Assembly: GCA_973895155.1 (NCBI GenBank) | Contig: OZ316893.1 | Span: forward strand, 11,842,001 to 11,906,000 | Length of the DNA stretch: 64,000 nucleotides | DNA from: Marsupella aquatica | Lineage: Eukaryota; Marchantiophyta | Direction: 5' to 3' | Shown here: positions 28,334 to 40,083 of the stretch, piece by piece | Numbering within the stretch: position 1 is the stretch's first letter | Layout of the letters: every line of letters begins with the position of its first letter | Notes under the pieces: generated by a model | The model's input: only the letters and a program-made list of their open reading frames with translations | Told to the model about the DNA's origin: nothing | The model's database searches: none | Made by a program: the position numbers and the translations under genes

Positions 28334-29952
28334 GAGAGATATACTTATTAGTGGACCTCCAAATGCAAATTTTGTCTTTAACAGACCAAAAGTTGCACAC
28401 TCTCTTCCAATGGACCCAAACTTTCAGGTTCCCTCCCTGCCAATGGACCTCCAGGCCCACTCGTACAAGTGCATCTTCTTAAACACTTACCACATGTGAC
28501 AGGGCCCCAAACCCGGTAGTAACTTAGTGATGACTTATAATTGCGTATATGAGTAGAAAGCAAGTAGGTGTAGCAAAAGTGTTTGGTTTTCAAAATTTTT
28601 AATTTTTGTTAGTTCTAAAAAATTGATGCGACACCGGAGGCCGGAGTAGAGAGGGATGTCGGGCGGTGATGGATGACAAGGGAACCATTGAGGGGGTAAA
28701 AGGAGGCCACAAGGCAGCCCAAGGACTTGGAGCCAAGGTGTGGGCATCTTGGAGGGGTGGGGGTTGGTCGGAGGCTCCACGTAAGGCGCAAAACGGGAAG
28801 AATGACCAAAATATAGAAAACGTTGAAACTTAAAATAGACGTTGTTGCGCTAGTACTATTCATTTTGAAGCCCTCAATGAGCCCCATGCGAAACTGAGGT
28901 TCTCTAATTGATTTTAGGTCTATATCAAATAGTGATATCTCGAGGAACCTCAACGCCCGTAAAACGGCAAACTAGACAATCTTGGAGTAGTGATGGTGGG
29001 AGGGCCCTTAGAAGGAAGGGGTTCCCACACTTGTGTTCCCCTTCACTCTTTGTGTGGTCCTCACATGTTTTTTTTTGCTCTCTTTCCCTTCCCCACCGTA
29101 GAAGGGCCACCGTAGAAGGGGCCCTCACACTTTCTTCTTTCCCTTTTTCTCTATTCTCACTTGTGGGGTTTCCATCCATACCTAAACCCTAAACCCTTTC
29201 CCTCTTGTGTTTGCTTTCAACATGTGTACGGACCCTGGTTGTACGAACATCAGATTTTTTACCATCTCAAAATCAGGAGTCTATGGGCTTGTTGGAAAGA
29301 GCTCGCCGAGCTGAATCCAACGATGTGTCACACGGCCAAAACAGAGCTAAGACGGGGGAGATACAACAGATCGCGTTTTTTTGAGAATACAGGAGTTTTG
29401 AGGCCGTACGGATGTCCGTACGACAGGAGGTCCCAGCTTTGCAAGAGAAGGAGGAGGTAACAGCACATACGGGGAAACTGTGATTCGTGTTTTTCAAGCC
29501 AGGGCCCCCTGGTGTTGTACGGGCGAAACGGAGGGAGACGGTGCCCCGTGAAAAGTTAAACGATCATATCTTGGCCGTTTGACTTCCGTTTTGTGCACCG
29601 TTTACGGAGCCATGATCAGGAAGAGGAGGGTTCCTCAGATATGTTTTCAGAAGTGAATTCTGAGAAAATTTTAGTTTCGACAATTATAGGGCCCCCCTCC
29701 TTTTACAACAAACCGGTGGTGGCGATCAGGAGGATTGAGGCTTGTAGGCAGAGTAGAGAGATAGGATAGGAGGTGGTGGACTCAAGTGAGTTCTTGTTTA
29801 GCGGAGTGGTATCCACTCCAATGGAGAGCGATGAGGAGACCAACTCACGGGGCTCAAGCCAGGGCACCGTGAGTGAGAAGGAGAAGGAGATGAGTAAGAT
29901 GTTGGAGAAACAGTTGCGGGAGACCCGTAAGTCATCACGGGAAACCCAAGCT

Positions 29953-30015
29953 GGTCACGGTGCCACCGTATCTGCTGGTCACGGTGCCACCGTATCAACT
30001 AGTCACGGTACCAAC
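29953..30015. repeat. 24-bp repeat, three copies, inside the inverted-repeat element
   Basis: Copies begin at 29953, 29977 and 30001 with the core GGTCACGGTGCCACC; the third copy is diverged. The unit is a multiple of three, so the surrounding open frame (29773-30078) repeats GHGATVS. The same frame begins with an acidic, Ser/Thr-rich segment. I do not recognise the protein. Confidence 0.85.
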
Positions 30016-31411
30016 ATTTCATCACCCTCATCATTACCAGTGGAGGTGAGGATTCCAAGGGGTGGAGCCCTGGTTTAGTAAGTGAGTCCGGTGAAGACTA
30101 ATGTAGGGCCTTGCTTTTCATGCACTACGGATTGGATGTTAGTACCAGCGAAGGCACCGTTGGTACCGTAGTGGGCTAGGGTTTTTCACAGCGTGTGTGT
30201 GCCGCACGCTTTAGGTTAGTTTATCTCTTAGATGTTTTTGGCGGCGCCGCTAGGGTTGCCGCCGTTGTTGCCACTCCGTGAGGGGTGCTTTGGTGTTTTT
30301 TTTCAGTATTTAGGAGGGAGCCCCGTAGTGAAACGGGGGGGGGGAACTCAGTCTAGTGTTGGTATTAGGGAAGTTAGCTCATAGCCAGAAGGGGAATTCG
30401 AGCCAAAGTAGTGAGGTAGAGGTGTAGCGCTTGCCCCAGTGAGGCAGGAGTTGGGCAGACGGCATAAGGCCGGGTTGTCCTTGCAATGTGTTACCACTTT
30501 TTGCCAAAAGATATGGATTTGGTTTGATTCCTCAAGTTTTGGTGTGACGTTATCTTTTCTGGTTCACGATTGTGTTCTTTCCCAAGAAGTGTCTAAGGAA
30601 TCCTTGGACGGTTTGGTCGACCATGTGAGTAGGAGGGGTGGTGACAACACTCCACCAACGACCAGTTGGAGTGTGTGTGGCGTAGTCCATGGGACTTGAT
30701 CAAAAGCAGAGGGACTAGTCCGTAGACTTGATCAAAAATTACATTTCCGGGAGCGAAAATAAACATACTCATCCTACATACAATAGAATCCTAATAGTGT
30801 CCCTCCACGTTCCCGTCATACGATAACAAACGATTTTAGTAGGAGGAAATACGTATTTGTCGTGTAAATCGTTTGATATGCAGGTGACACCACATAGTTC
30901 AGGTCCACTGCGTACCTTGTGAACACCATGGTTGGTCATGTGTAGTAATGTCAAAGTGCACAAGCATTGTAGCCCCTAGCCGCAATTTAGCGTCGTAGTG
31001 CAGCAGCACCATCATGGCTTCCTAGTTTTGTTGAATACAATATGGCTATTGTATTCAACACTACAATTGAACGAGTTTGAGGCGGCATTAGAGTACGCAA
31101 GTTCCTTTGTGTGCCCCGGCCTCGAAGTATTTCAGATTACATTCTCACTTTAGTGTTCAAGATACAAAGGAAATAGTTTACAACTGCATTGGAGCTTGCA
31201 AACGCCATACCTCGCCCCAACCTCCTTGCTTTTATGAAGACATGTCATCATGTTACAATATGTATACAATGACATCAATGTTTATGTGTGGAAGATTGGA
31301 CTTTAGCTTGGACTCTCAAATCACATTTGGAGTTAACACATTTTATGAGAAAAAGAAATGTCCAAACAGTCTGATGGCACCTTCTTTGGCAGTTCTGCCA
31401 CCCAATATTGT

Positions 31412-31430
31412 GGGGGGGGGGGGGGGGGGG
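31412..31430. repeat. Poly-G run, 19 bases
   Basis: Nineteen consecutive G residues lie inside the inverted-repeat element. Such a run can form G-quadruplex structure and is also prone to sequencing length error. On the minus strand it gives a proline run in a spurious open frame. Confidence 0.95.
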
Positions 31431-32298
31431 TGTGTGAAGGGGTGGCCTTCTCAACATTATTTCGAGCCCTCTCATGAAAGGGGACATTGACTTCCCAAAC
31501 ACCACCTCTGGTCCACAAATGCATTGAGTCATTGTACTCCATGCCTGACACGCTCCCCTCTAAGTGTACTGTACACATTAGGGGAGTGGAAACACTCACG
31601 ACCCTGCCGTGCGAGCTCACGCGCAGAGCATGTGCATAAAAAGAAAGTCGTTAAGAATGACAGGAACGTGCAAAAGTTCTGTAACATGTAAGTGATTTGG
31701 CAAGTCCTCCTCTGAATACATTGTCCAGAATGTATTCAGTTCAAGATATAAGCATATTAGCTTTTAAGTGCCTACGCCAAGGGTTACTCCAAACCCTAAG
31801 TTGTTTAACTATATATAATCTAATACATTTTTTATACATGGATGTAAATGTCTACACCGCTTTGTATATGTTGTGGTCGCAGTATCAATGCCTCGTTCAT
31901 CCAACATTGTGGTCCTTGTATAGAGTGATGTCAATGTATATGTACATGATCTAATTGCGAGACTCTATGTCGTCGTGCGGATGCACGGGCGTATGGTTTG
32001 TTTGGCATTACGGTTGATGTTTGTATGCATTGTGGTCAATGTATACATTGATTCACTCGGAACTACGATCGTAGTCAACCGCATTTGGTGACGCGGTTGG
32101 ACACTGAAGAACAATCGAACATATTGCATTTTACAGTGAAAATCTCACATAAATAAAACTGCACAGTGCGTCAGAAGAACATCTCACACAAAATGGTATG
32201 AACCTCTGGTGGGCCCGGAGGTTCACTAGAGAGAGTATGCAACTTTTGGTCTGTTAAGTAAAAAAGTTGCATTTGGAGGTCCATGAAGTATATCTCTC

Positions 32299-33339
32299 AA
32301 GTTTTACCAGTAGAGTCTGACATCGCCACTCCTAATAGCTGAACTTGGTTCCTAGCAAAATCCCAGTACCATTGAATGTGAGACCAGAAAGACATAATTA
32401 TAGGTTGAGTTCAAATAAGGGTGACTTTTACAAGAAGGACAAAATTTGATTGGTAATTTTGAAGATATTGCTTTTAGATTTAATCAAGCCGGTCTTATCA
32501 ACTTTGGCTTTACATGAAATTTGAGAGTGCACTTGTACTTTCTATTGACTTTGGCTTTGCATGAACTGAAAGAGGACACTTGTACAAGTGTGAGCACTGT
32601 AGTTTGGACAACTTTGGCCAAAGCTGAGTCACCTGCGGTATTTAGAAGGGACCTCTATCAAAACCTATAATACACTGTTGTGCAAAATAATGCAGTGGTC
32701 CAAGTTCAAACTTGGAGTGCTGTTTTGGTTGGGAAAAATGACAACATGAACAAGTGGAAGGAATAAACCAAAAGTGAATTATATTTGGTGTCCACTATTG
32801 TCCAAGCAAGAAGAAAAAGTGGGAACCAACCCGGGAACCAATGGTGACCCTTTATCCAAATATTGAGTTTTTGAAATTGGCAGATCTATCCATACACCAG
32901 GGCGTCTAAAATAAGTGTCTGCCAAAGCTGCCATTTAGCCTGCCCAGAACTTCTTTAAAAAATAAATTATTTTATTCACATTTAAATTTAAAAATTTGTA
33001 GAAAAACTTGGAAAACTTTGAAAAACTTTTGAATGTAAATAAAATATAGAAAATATTTGTTTCTCTAAGAATTTAAAATTTGATTTTGTGTCACTCTGTT
33101 TTGCTTGGATTCTATGATGCGATGGCTGCATCTTGCATCACTGATTTCTGTGTGCACAAACATGTCCAAATTTCCATATATCCTTTATAATTCTAGTTTT
33201 AATGAATATAGTGATATGACTACAACAAACTGTATGGCCAGGATCACTCATAACATGCCTCACCCGATGCCTCAACAACTGCATTGCAAATCTTATATGT
33301 TTTTGCCCAACCGTGCCACCTTTTCTCACATTGACATAT
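32299..33339. other. AT-rich intergenic, no gene recognised
   Basis: The stretch is AT-rich, most strongly at 32940-33090. Only short open frames occur, with no recognisable product, RNA gene or terminal repeats. Confidence 0.5.
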
Positions 33340-33785
33340 TTTTCTAATCTTTACATATTTATCTCTCCTTAACATCTTTAACTTGCCTTGACATCTTTTT
33401 CTCACAGTGACATCTTTATCTCACCATAACATTTTTTTCTCACCCTTGACATCTTTTTTCTCCCTGAGATCATTTTTCACTTGGCTTGACATCTTATCTT
33501 TTCTCATATTATTGCCATCTTTTTCTCACCTTGAAATCTTTATTTCACCATTACATCTTTCCTTCACCCTCAACGTCATTTCTCTCCTTGATGTCTTTCC
33601 CTGATCTTTACATATTTCTCTCACTTTGTCATCTTTCTCTCAGGCTTTCTCTCCTCGACGTCTTTTTCTCACCTTGGCTTTGTTTCCTCACCTCGACATT
33701 GTTTTTTCTCATCTACACTTTTCTTCACCTTGACATCTTCTCCTCACCTCAACATCTTTTGGGCAACCCACAAGCATGGGGCTAG
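33340..33785 (+). mobile_element. Helitron-like 3' end with TTGACATCTTT satellite
   Basis: About 430 bp of short degenerate units on the theme CACCTTGACATCTTTTTCTC run up to a hairpin (TGGG, CAA, CCCA; 33760-33770). The block GCATGGGG then leads to CTAG (33782-33785), followed by T. The same order and nearly the same last 35 bases are seen at 60985-61019. Helitrons end in a hairpin followed by CTRR and insert before T. No 5' end and no Rep/helicase coding were found, so this copy is non-autonomous or truncated. Confidence 0.65.
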
Positions 33786-33786
33786 T

Positions 33787-36700
33787 GTCTCTTATAATTC
33801 TGCAAGGTGTCAAGCTCGGTGTCAAGATACACTCCAAATAGCTAGTCAGACCAGTCTAGGAGGTTGGTACTGGGGTTGGTAAAGCAAAAGTGACTTCTCA
33901 TGTTTTAGTCCTCTCTTGTTTATAGAGCACACAAAGTTTTTGTCCTCTTTCTCATAAAGCACACAACTTACCTCTGTTTTTGTTATCTTGTTCTTGCTGA
34001 GGCCATTGGTTTTCATGCATCTATTCAACTTCCTCTTTGCAACCCCCTTAATATGCAGTTTACCCAAGTGCTTTACCACGCTTTTCAGCTTGTGGGTTAG
34101 CAGGGCTTTAGTTCCTTTTCTTGTTCAGATGTTTGGGATTTGTGATTTTGAAGTTTTTGGCCCTTTGATTTAATTTCCTAAGTTTTTTTTCCGTTCCCTT
34201 ACTGGGTTCTTTGGCCTTTAAGATCATGGCTCTTGGTAGGAGGTTAGGCACGTACTTTTGTTCCTTTTGCACTGACAGTTCTTGTAAAGCCAGACCCTAA
34301 GACAATTTTCAGTGACTTCAAGAATAATTGTCCGGGTTGTGTATGGGTCTCGGTGCACCCGGACAGGTCTCATAATCACTCATTTATTTAAAGAAAGTAT
34401 GGTTAATCACACATCAACCATAATCACATACAAATATGATAATCTATGGTGTGCACCCATTAATTTAAAGAAAGTATCATACATCTGTTATGGAAGGATG
34501 TCATACATGTATATTATATTTTGATGTGGAGTTACCTAGACCCGTTGGAAACCGTCCTTATTGTCTGGACTGTGTAGGAGTCTTGTTTGCCACTTACTGC
34601 GAAGGAGGTCGCTGACTTACAGTCTGAATGCTTGATCAGGTGGCTGACTTTCTAAAGGTACGCTTTCAATGAAAGCAGGTGGCTGACGTATCACTTTGGA
34701 TACTTCGTTGCTCCTTTCTATAATTTTGGGCTTTTTGCTCCAGTCTTTTGTTGCACTTTGTTGGCGTTTCTTCGATTCTTCCTCTCAAAGCCCGTGCAAT
34801 AAGCCTCTGATTTGTCTTGAGAACAACAAAATCTCTTACCATCGGAAGTCTTGGTCATACTTCCAATATATGAAGTTACTCGGAGTTTCCCTTCATATGC
34901 ACGTATCCTCAGCACAATAACAGTTGGGCAAGGACAATCTGGAAATCTGGAGATTTGGGAAATCTGGAGATTTACTGATGAAAACTCAACGTCCAGGAAA
35001 ACAAGACCTCTTTGTGCCAGGTATTGATGAACACGGGGAGGAACAAAGTGAGGTCGTTCATGATCACACAGGTCCCCTTTGTTTGGACGAATGAGTATCA
35101 CACTGATGGGGAACAATTGGAGTACGCAGACAATGTAAACGTAACACAGTTAGAGCAACTCCAACGGCGACCTGGGTTCCTGGGAAGTTTATCCCTTCCG
35201 AGATCGACTCATAATTTCTCGGGTGATTATGCACGACAATCATGTTTCATTCACGTTATCTTTACAATTTTCAAGACATCATGATGAACAATGTTCAGAA
35301 TTTCCAAGACATGATGGACAATATTCAACCGGAGTCGGATAAAAATATTTCCTTAACAGCAAAGCATTGAAAACAGGAATGACAATTCTTGATGGGGAAA
35401 ACTCAAGTACCCTTTGAGAGCTTGTCTGAACAAATACCTTTAATCGCGAACTCAAGGATAACAAGCGAGCCGAATCCTGGAACATTGGGTCCGAGCATGG
35501 AATCAAAGCACCAGCTGCAGATACGACCATAACGTAGATTAAATCCCTTCTCGAGAGTATTTTCGCGTGCATGTTAACAACATGTTTCATTCACTGTTTG
35601 TAGTTTCCAGCATCATGTTCAACGTCTTCCAAAAGGTAAGATTCTAAACTTCCTAATTAAACCTAGCGACAAGCCCACGCCTTGTGGTCACAGCTACACC
35701 ATCTGTCGCATAATTCAGTGTCCTACAGTCGCAACAGTGAGATGATGCACTGGACAGACACAGCAGAGAGCTTGAGGTAAGACTGCTATCAACAGCGCGA
35801 GGCTCTTAGAATTGGACACGAAACCCCCGAGTGTCGATGTGGTCAACGAAAGCTTTTGGTATGAACTGACACTATTTGAGGGATATCTGCAGAGTGCACG
35901 AGAACACCGAAGACATCAACCTGGATTTCAACTACAGGACAATGTTAGCCGATGGAAGTGGACAGTATGCATGAATTGACTAACTCGAACGACGTGCTTA
36001 GATTTTAATTTCAACTTTCCTGCGGGCAGCTTGACAAAGGGAACTTGGCTCCTTGATCTCATGTTGTTGATTGTTGAAGACAGTATATGTGTATCCCGTT
36101 CGACGTGCATAACGAAAAAACCATTTAACGCTTCCATTAATGACGCATCCTGTGATCAACGAATGCCGAGGGAGAGCATAGAGACCGTGCCAAAACTTTG
36201 CCGCTCACTTCTCGAAACTTCCACCTTCATAATCTGACGAGGCTGACATATGTTCATGTAACTCGAAGCTTATGAAGGAGGAAGTCTTGGGAAAAGAGCT
36301 GCAGGCCATGTAGATCATGTGCTCCACTTGCCACCACGTAAGGCACAGTATGGTCAACACCAATATCCGTTTTCCTGAGGAGCTCACCGACCTGATTGCT
36401 TTTGAAGAGTTAGCATTGACCAGAAGCTTTGACAACCGGCCTCGAATGACTGCTTCTCGCCCACAACTCAATCAACCCCTTCCAGCTCGAGCTGAACCTT
36501 CGTGTAAACTGCATCTCGTTTCTCAGAAAGTGACCTTCCGTCCGGCCCAAAGCAGATCCCTCGTGTATCTCGCTGCTCCTTTGATCGGATTGGATCGATG
36601 GAGACAGGAGCCGAGTGGGCTGATCTGACATTCTCGCCAAAAAGGTGCTTTTAATTTTACGGCAAAACTCAACTGCCCAGGTTTAGGGAGTCATCGTCCC

Positions 36701-38092
36701 CCAAATGTCAACAGATCCCAGAAAACAGTTCTTTATGAACTGTGGGGCTGGATCCCTTCATTGTTCGTCTTGATCATCGAATCCCACTTGCCAAGTAAAG
36801 GCACTTTCAGGTCTGACATATATATTTTAAGTGGCCGGTGAACCTGATTTCTTAGCTCGACTTGGTTTGCCCTGAATACTAGAACCCCTACTAATAAGCA
36901 AAATAAGTTATATAATACGACTTCTGTAATCATTTTCAGAACGTCTACAGTACATGATCTACAGTCGTTTGAAAGGAAAGAACGAAAAAGAAAAAGAAAA
37001 GACCAGCTACTTGCGAAGGATTTAGATATCTCAAAAGACGTGAAATCAACTTGTGACGTTATTTACCCATGGTGACGCGCAGGACTTATTCCGTGATTGA
37101 TGTACCTATCAGAGAAGCAAAGCACAATGGAAACGTGCGTGGACATGATTGCTAACAGAAAGAGAAATTTCGAAAGCATCGTTCAATCTAAAACTAGGGT
37201 CAGATGCAATTCTCAATTCGTACTTGGGAATGTCCTAGTAGCACATGCCCTCATCTTATTGCTCATTACATACCACCAATTCTGCCATGACCCCTAAATG
37301 TGAAATTCCGTCGTTTACAAGCCAGCACGAAAATCTTACCACTTCTTACCACTTGAATGGCGTGGGTCTGACATGGGCTCCTGGCATGGAGTCGTGGGAC
37401 CAAATTAAACATACTAGTCACCGGCCCTTACCACAAACACGAATGTCAATGAAATGGCATTCAAGCAGATGTACGATATCGTTAGAACGTATTATAAACA
37501 AGGAATCGTTTGAAACTAGTGTAGCTAGCTAGGTGAAGGTAGACTGGTTAGTACAACAGTTAGTAGAGCCCTTCTTTCTGTGATCGCAGTGGTGAAAACA
37601 AATTATTGACAAGAAATAAAGTAGCTCACACATCGCTTGGGGAGAAACAAGTAAAAGTAAAAGAGTGTGAGGGTTGAAGCTCTCACAAAACGAAAGAAAA
37701 CCATCAATTGAAAGTTGATATAATGCACGATGGGAGGCGGCCCGCTCGAATGCATGTCTTCAGGTGGTGGGACATCTCGTGATGCAAACAGCCAGATCCG
37801 AGAGCACTCACTAATTACGCGACGATCCTTTTATCAACTTGTACTTGGTTGGCTCCGTGCGTGCTGCTCATGCGGCGTTTCAAGCTTTCGACATCGAAAA
37901 AAGCAGTGGAAAGAAGGACCAAAGGCCCGAAATGGCACCAAATTCAACCAGGTGAAGCTAGATAATATGAAGCCAACCGACGCCGAGTACCATGCCGTAT
38001 TTGATTCAAGATTGAAAACGAAAAGCTGAAAGGTATCATGTCGATCAGGCAATAAGGCGGATAGAACGGCACCACGCCAAATCCGAAGTGGG
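33787..38092. other. Intergenic, no gene recognised
   Basis: Over 4 kb without a convincing gene. Open frames reach about 130 codons (34718-35116, minus) but overlap others on the opposite strand, lack known motifs and have no consistent splice partners. Near 34370-34480 a TAATTTAAAGAAAGTAT(C/G)-like motif occurs twice about 70 bp apart. Around 36985-37005 there is an AG-rich stretch. I see no RNA gene. Confidence 0.5.
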
Positions 38093-38116
38093 CTCACTCA
38101 CTCACTCACTCACTCA
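38093..38116. repeat. Microsatellite (CTCA)n
   Basis: Six perfect tetranucleotide CTCA units lie in a row here. It is non-coding and likely to vary in length between individuals. Confidence 0.95.
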
Positions 38117-38379
38117 ACCCGCCCATGAATCCAGCTCGACCAGCTGAACGTACCTTCCAGCCGCCACGTTCTTTTCTCAAGAACGTACCCCAAGACGAAA
38201 GCACCAGGCGATCGAGGTCCACCATGCATGAATGAGCTTCAAACAGGTCACTGCTGATCATCGACCTACTACAGTAGAAAGAATCCACTCTAAGTTCCAT
38301 CTTGGCCTTTGGAACGGTGGGCGGTCACAGCAGGAGCAGGCGCCCACTTGTTGATATATGTATATAGCTCCAAGACACA

Positions 38380-38760
38380 GTCATGTTAGTGCACCTACGC
38401 TTTGGCACGCTCTGCCCCCCGGCATAGCAACTGGAGCCTCCCTCTTGATCTCACGCATACGACAGGACCGTAGGCTGCTGTGCGAATTTGCAACAGTGTC
38501 TAAAACCTGGAAGGATAGAACAAAATCAAGGTGGGCGCGACAGCAGGAGCAGGATTGGAGTCGACTTCATGTTAATACTAGTTATTTGTATGCCCAGACA
38601 TACAGTCATGGGCTTGCTCTCCTAGGTACGCTTTGGCATGGTCTGGCCCCCGGCATAGCAACTCGAGTACGTTTCTCTCTCTCTCGACAGGACCTTAGGC
38701 TGCTATTCTCTGCTATTGAAGGAGTGCAAGTTTCTGAAACCTGAATAGATAGGACGAGAA
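38380..38760. repeat. Diverged duplication, about 225-bp unit, two copies
   Basis: Two units align over their length: CAGTCATG, then TACGCTTTGGCA, GGCATAGCAACT, CGACAGGACC, TAGGCTGCT and AAACCTG occur in the same order from about 38380 and again from about 38602. Spacing between matching blocks differs slightly. Reading frames are not conserved between copies, so protein coding is unlikely. Confidence 0.8.
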
Positions 38761-39369
38761 GCAAGGGCACAAACTAAACGAACAGACGAAAGAGTGCCGA
38801 CTTTCCCTCTCCCTCTCGATCCTGCTAGGCTAGGAAGCTCGCATGATCGAGTCTCACTTGTTCAATTCTACTCTAGATAGGCAGTTGGTATGACGCGTTG
38901 CGTGATCATTAATGTGATGGTCTGAATATATTGACTATAGGAAGCGAACAGAATTGCACAGCCTTTAAACGTATTTCCTCCCACTATGCTCCCACCCGAC
39001 CTTCTTCGAAACCTTCAATCTACCTCTTGCCTCGAATATTAATGACGAACTGTGGCAAAGTAGATCCAAAGCTACAAACGTACCATTCCAGTGTCGATCA
39101 GGCAGAGTACAAACTGTAGGCCGGTTGTGATTCGTACCAAGAGGGATGTTGTTATTTGTGAACATCTTCAGGCCACAAAATCTCAAGAGCGAAGCTTCTC
39201 TTGGAGACGAGAAATCAAATATTTGAGATGACTGTTCGATCACTGTCCTCACAGAAGTTTCGCCCAGCCTCTTGCTTTCCCTGGCTGGTTGACATCTGTG
39301 CCTAGGATGTTGCATATTTGGTCACTATGGTTCAGTCACTTATGTGGTCTTGCTGTTCTTAGATCGCGC
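38761..39369. other. Intergenic, no gene recognised
   Basis: This stretch holds short open frames only. An exon-like minus-strand frame at 38965-39315 shows no family motif and no start or splice support. Confidence 0.5.
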
Positions 39370-40083
39370 GTTAAATCTACACCATGTCAAGGCTCCCTCG
39401 CTCCCCCGACATTGCCCCTCTCTGTCAGTCTCCAATGTTGCTGCCCGCTCTGGCCCGAGTTTGCCAGAACATAAACTAAGACTTTATCATTTTGTCCCTT
39501 GCTCCGGCCCAATTAACATTGTGCCATCAACTTTAGGTTTATATTTTGGCACCCTTCACTTTTTGTCATTCGCTCTGGCCTGATCAACTTTGTGTCATGA
39601 ACTTCTTCCGTGGGGTTGTGGTTTATGTTTTGGCAACATTTTTGTCCAACGAAGTCATGCTTGGTTAGTGATAGAGTCTAAGGAATTGTGGTTGATGTGC
39701 TGATAACAACTTATTTCCAATGGAGTCATCTTTGTTTCATAATAGAGTCAGTGTTCAGGCAAAGCCTAGACAGTCCTTTGGAGAAGAGTCATAATTAATG
39801 ATAGAATATTGGTCTATGTTGTGGCAAAGTTGGGTCGGAGCAGGCAACAGCAATGGGACTTGGGCCGGAGTGGGCAAAAGCAAGTGAAGGGTGCCAAAAC
39901 ATGAACCCAAAGTTGATGACACAAAGTTGATTGAGCCGGACCACTCAGGTGAAAAAATGGTAGAGTTTTGGTTTATATTCTGGCAAACTCGGGCCAATGC
40001 AGGGCAGCAACATCGGGGACTGGGACGGGCAGTGTACGGGGTCCCAGGAAAATTGGGAAGTATTAACGTAGTGTAGATTTAAC
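39370..40083. mobile_element. Foldback-type element with about 200-bp inverted arms
   Basis: The left arm (39370 to about 39575) is the diverged reverse complement of the right arm (about 39860 to 40083). Matching blocks include GTTAAATCTACAC at both outer ends, GTTGCTGCCC, TGGCCCGAGTTTGCCAGAA, ATCAACTTTGTGTCAT and TTTTGGCACCCTTCACTT. The spacer of about 285 bp has no recognisable coding. No clear target duplication is seen. Transcripts could fold into a long hairpin and feed small-RNA production, which is inference. Confidence 0.75.

Larger units (their letters stand above)
28334..32298. mobile_element. About 4 kb element with long imperfect terminal inverted repeats
   Basis: The left end at 28334 reads GAGAGATATACTT and the right end at 32298 is its exact reverse complement. 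The similarity continues inward for about 100-130 bp with gaps, including matching GGACCTCCAAATGCAA and AACAGACCAAAAGTTGCA blocks. Flanks AAGATTTAG (28324-28332) and AAGTTTTAC (32299-32307) agree at 7 of 9 bases, which could be a decayed 9-bp target duplication and would point to a Mutator-like element. No transposase is seen inside. The interior holds a Ser/Thr-rich open frame (29773-30078), a 24-bp triplet repeat and a 19-base G run. It is probably a non-autonomous MULE. Confidence 0.65.

Noticed and set aside
29178-29202. Interstitial telomere array
   Set aside because: Only about two CCCTAAA-like units are present, so it is a short telobox-like motif and not an array. The pair near 19590 is the same.
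28334-32298. An LTR retrotransposon reading of this region
   Set aside because: The ends are inverted, not direct, repeats, and no gag-pol motifs, primer-binding site or polypurine tract were seen.
33340-33785. CRISPR-like regular repeats
   Set aside because: The units are degenerate, of variable spacing with no unique spacers, and the genome is eukaryotic.
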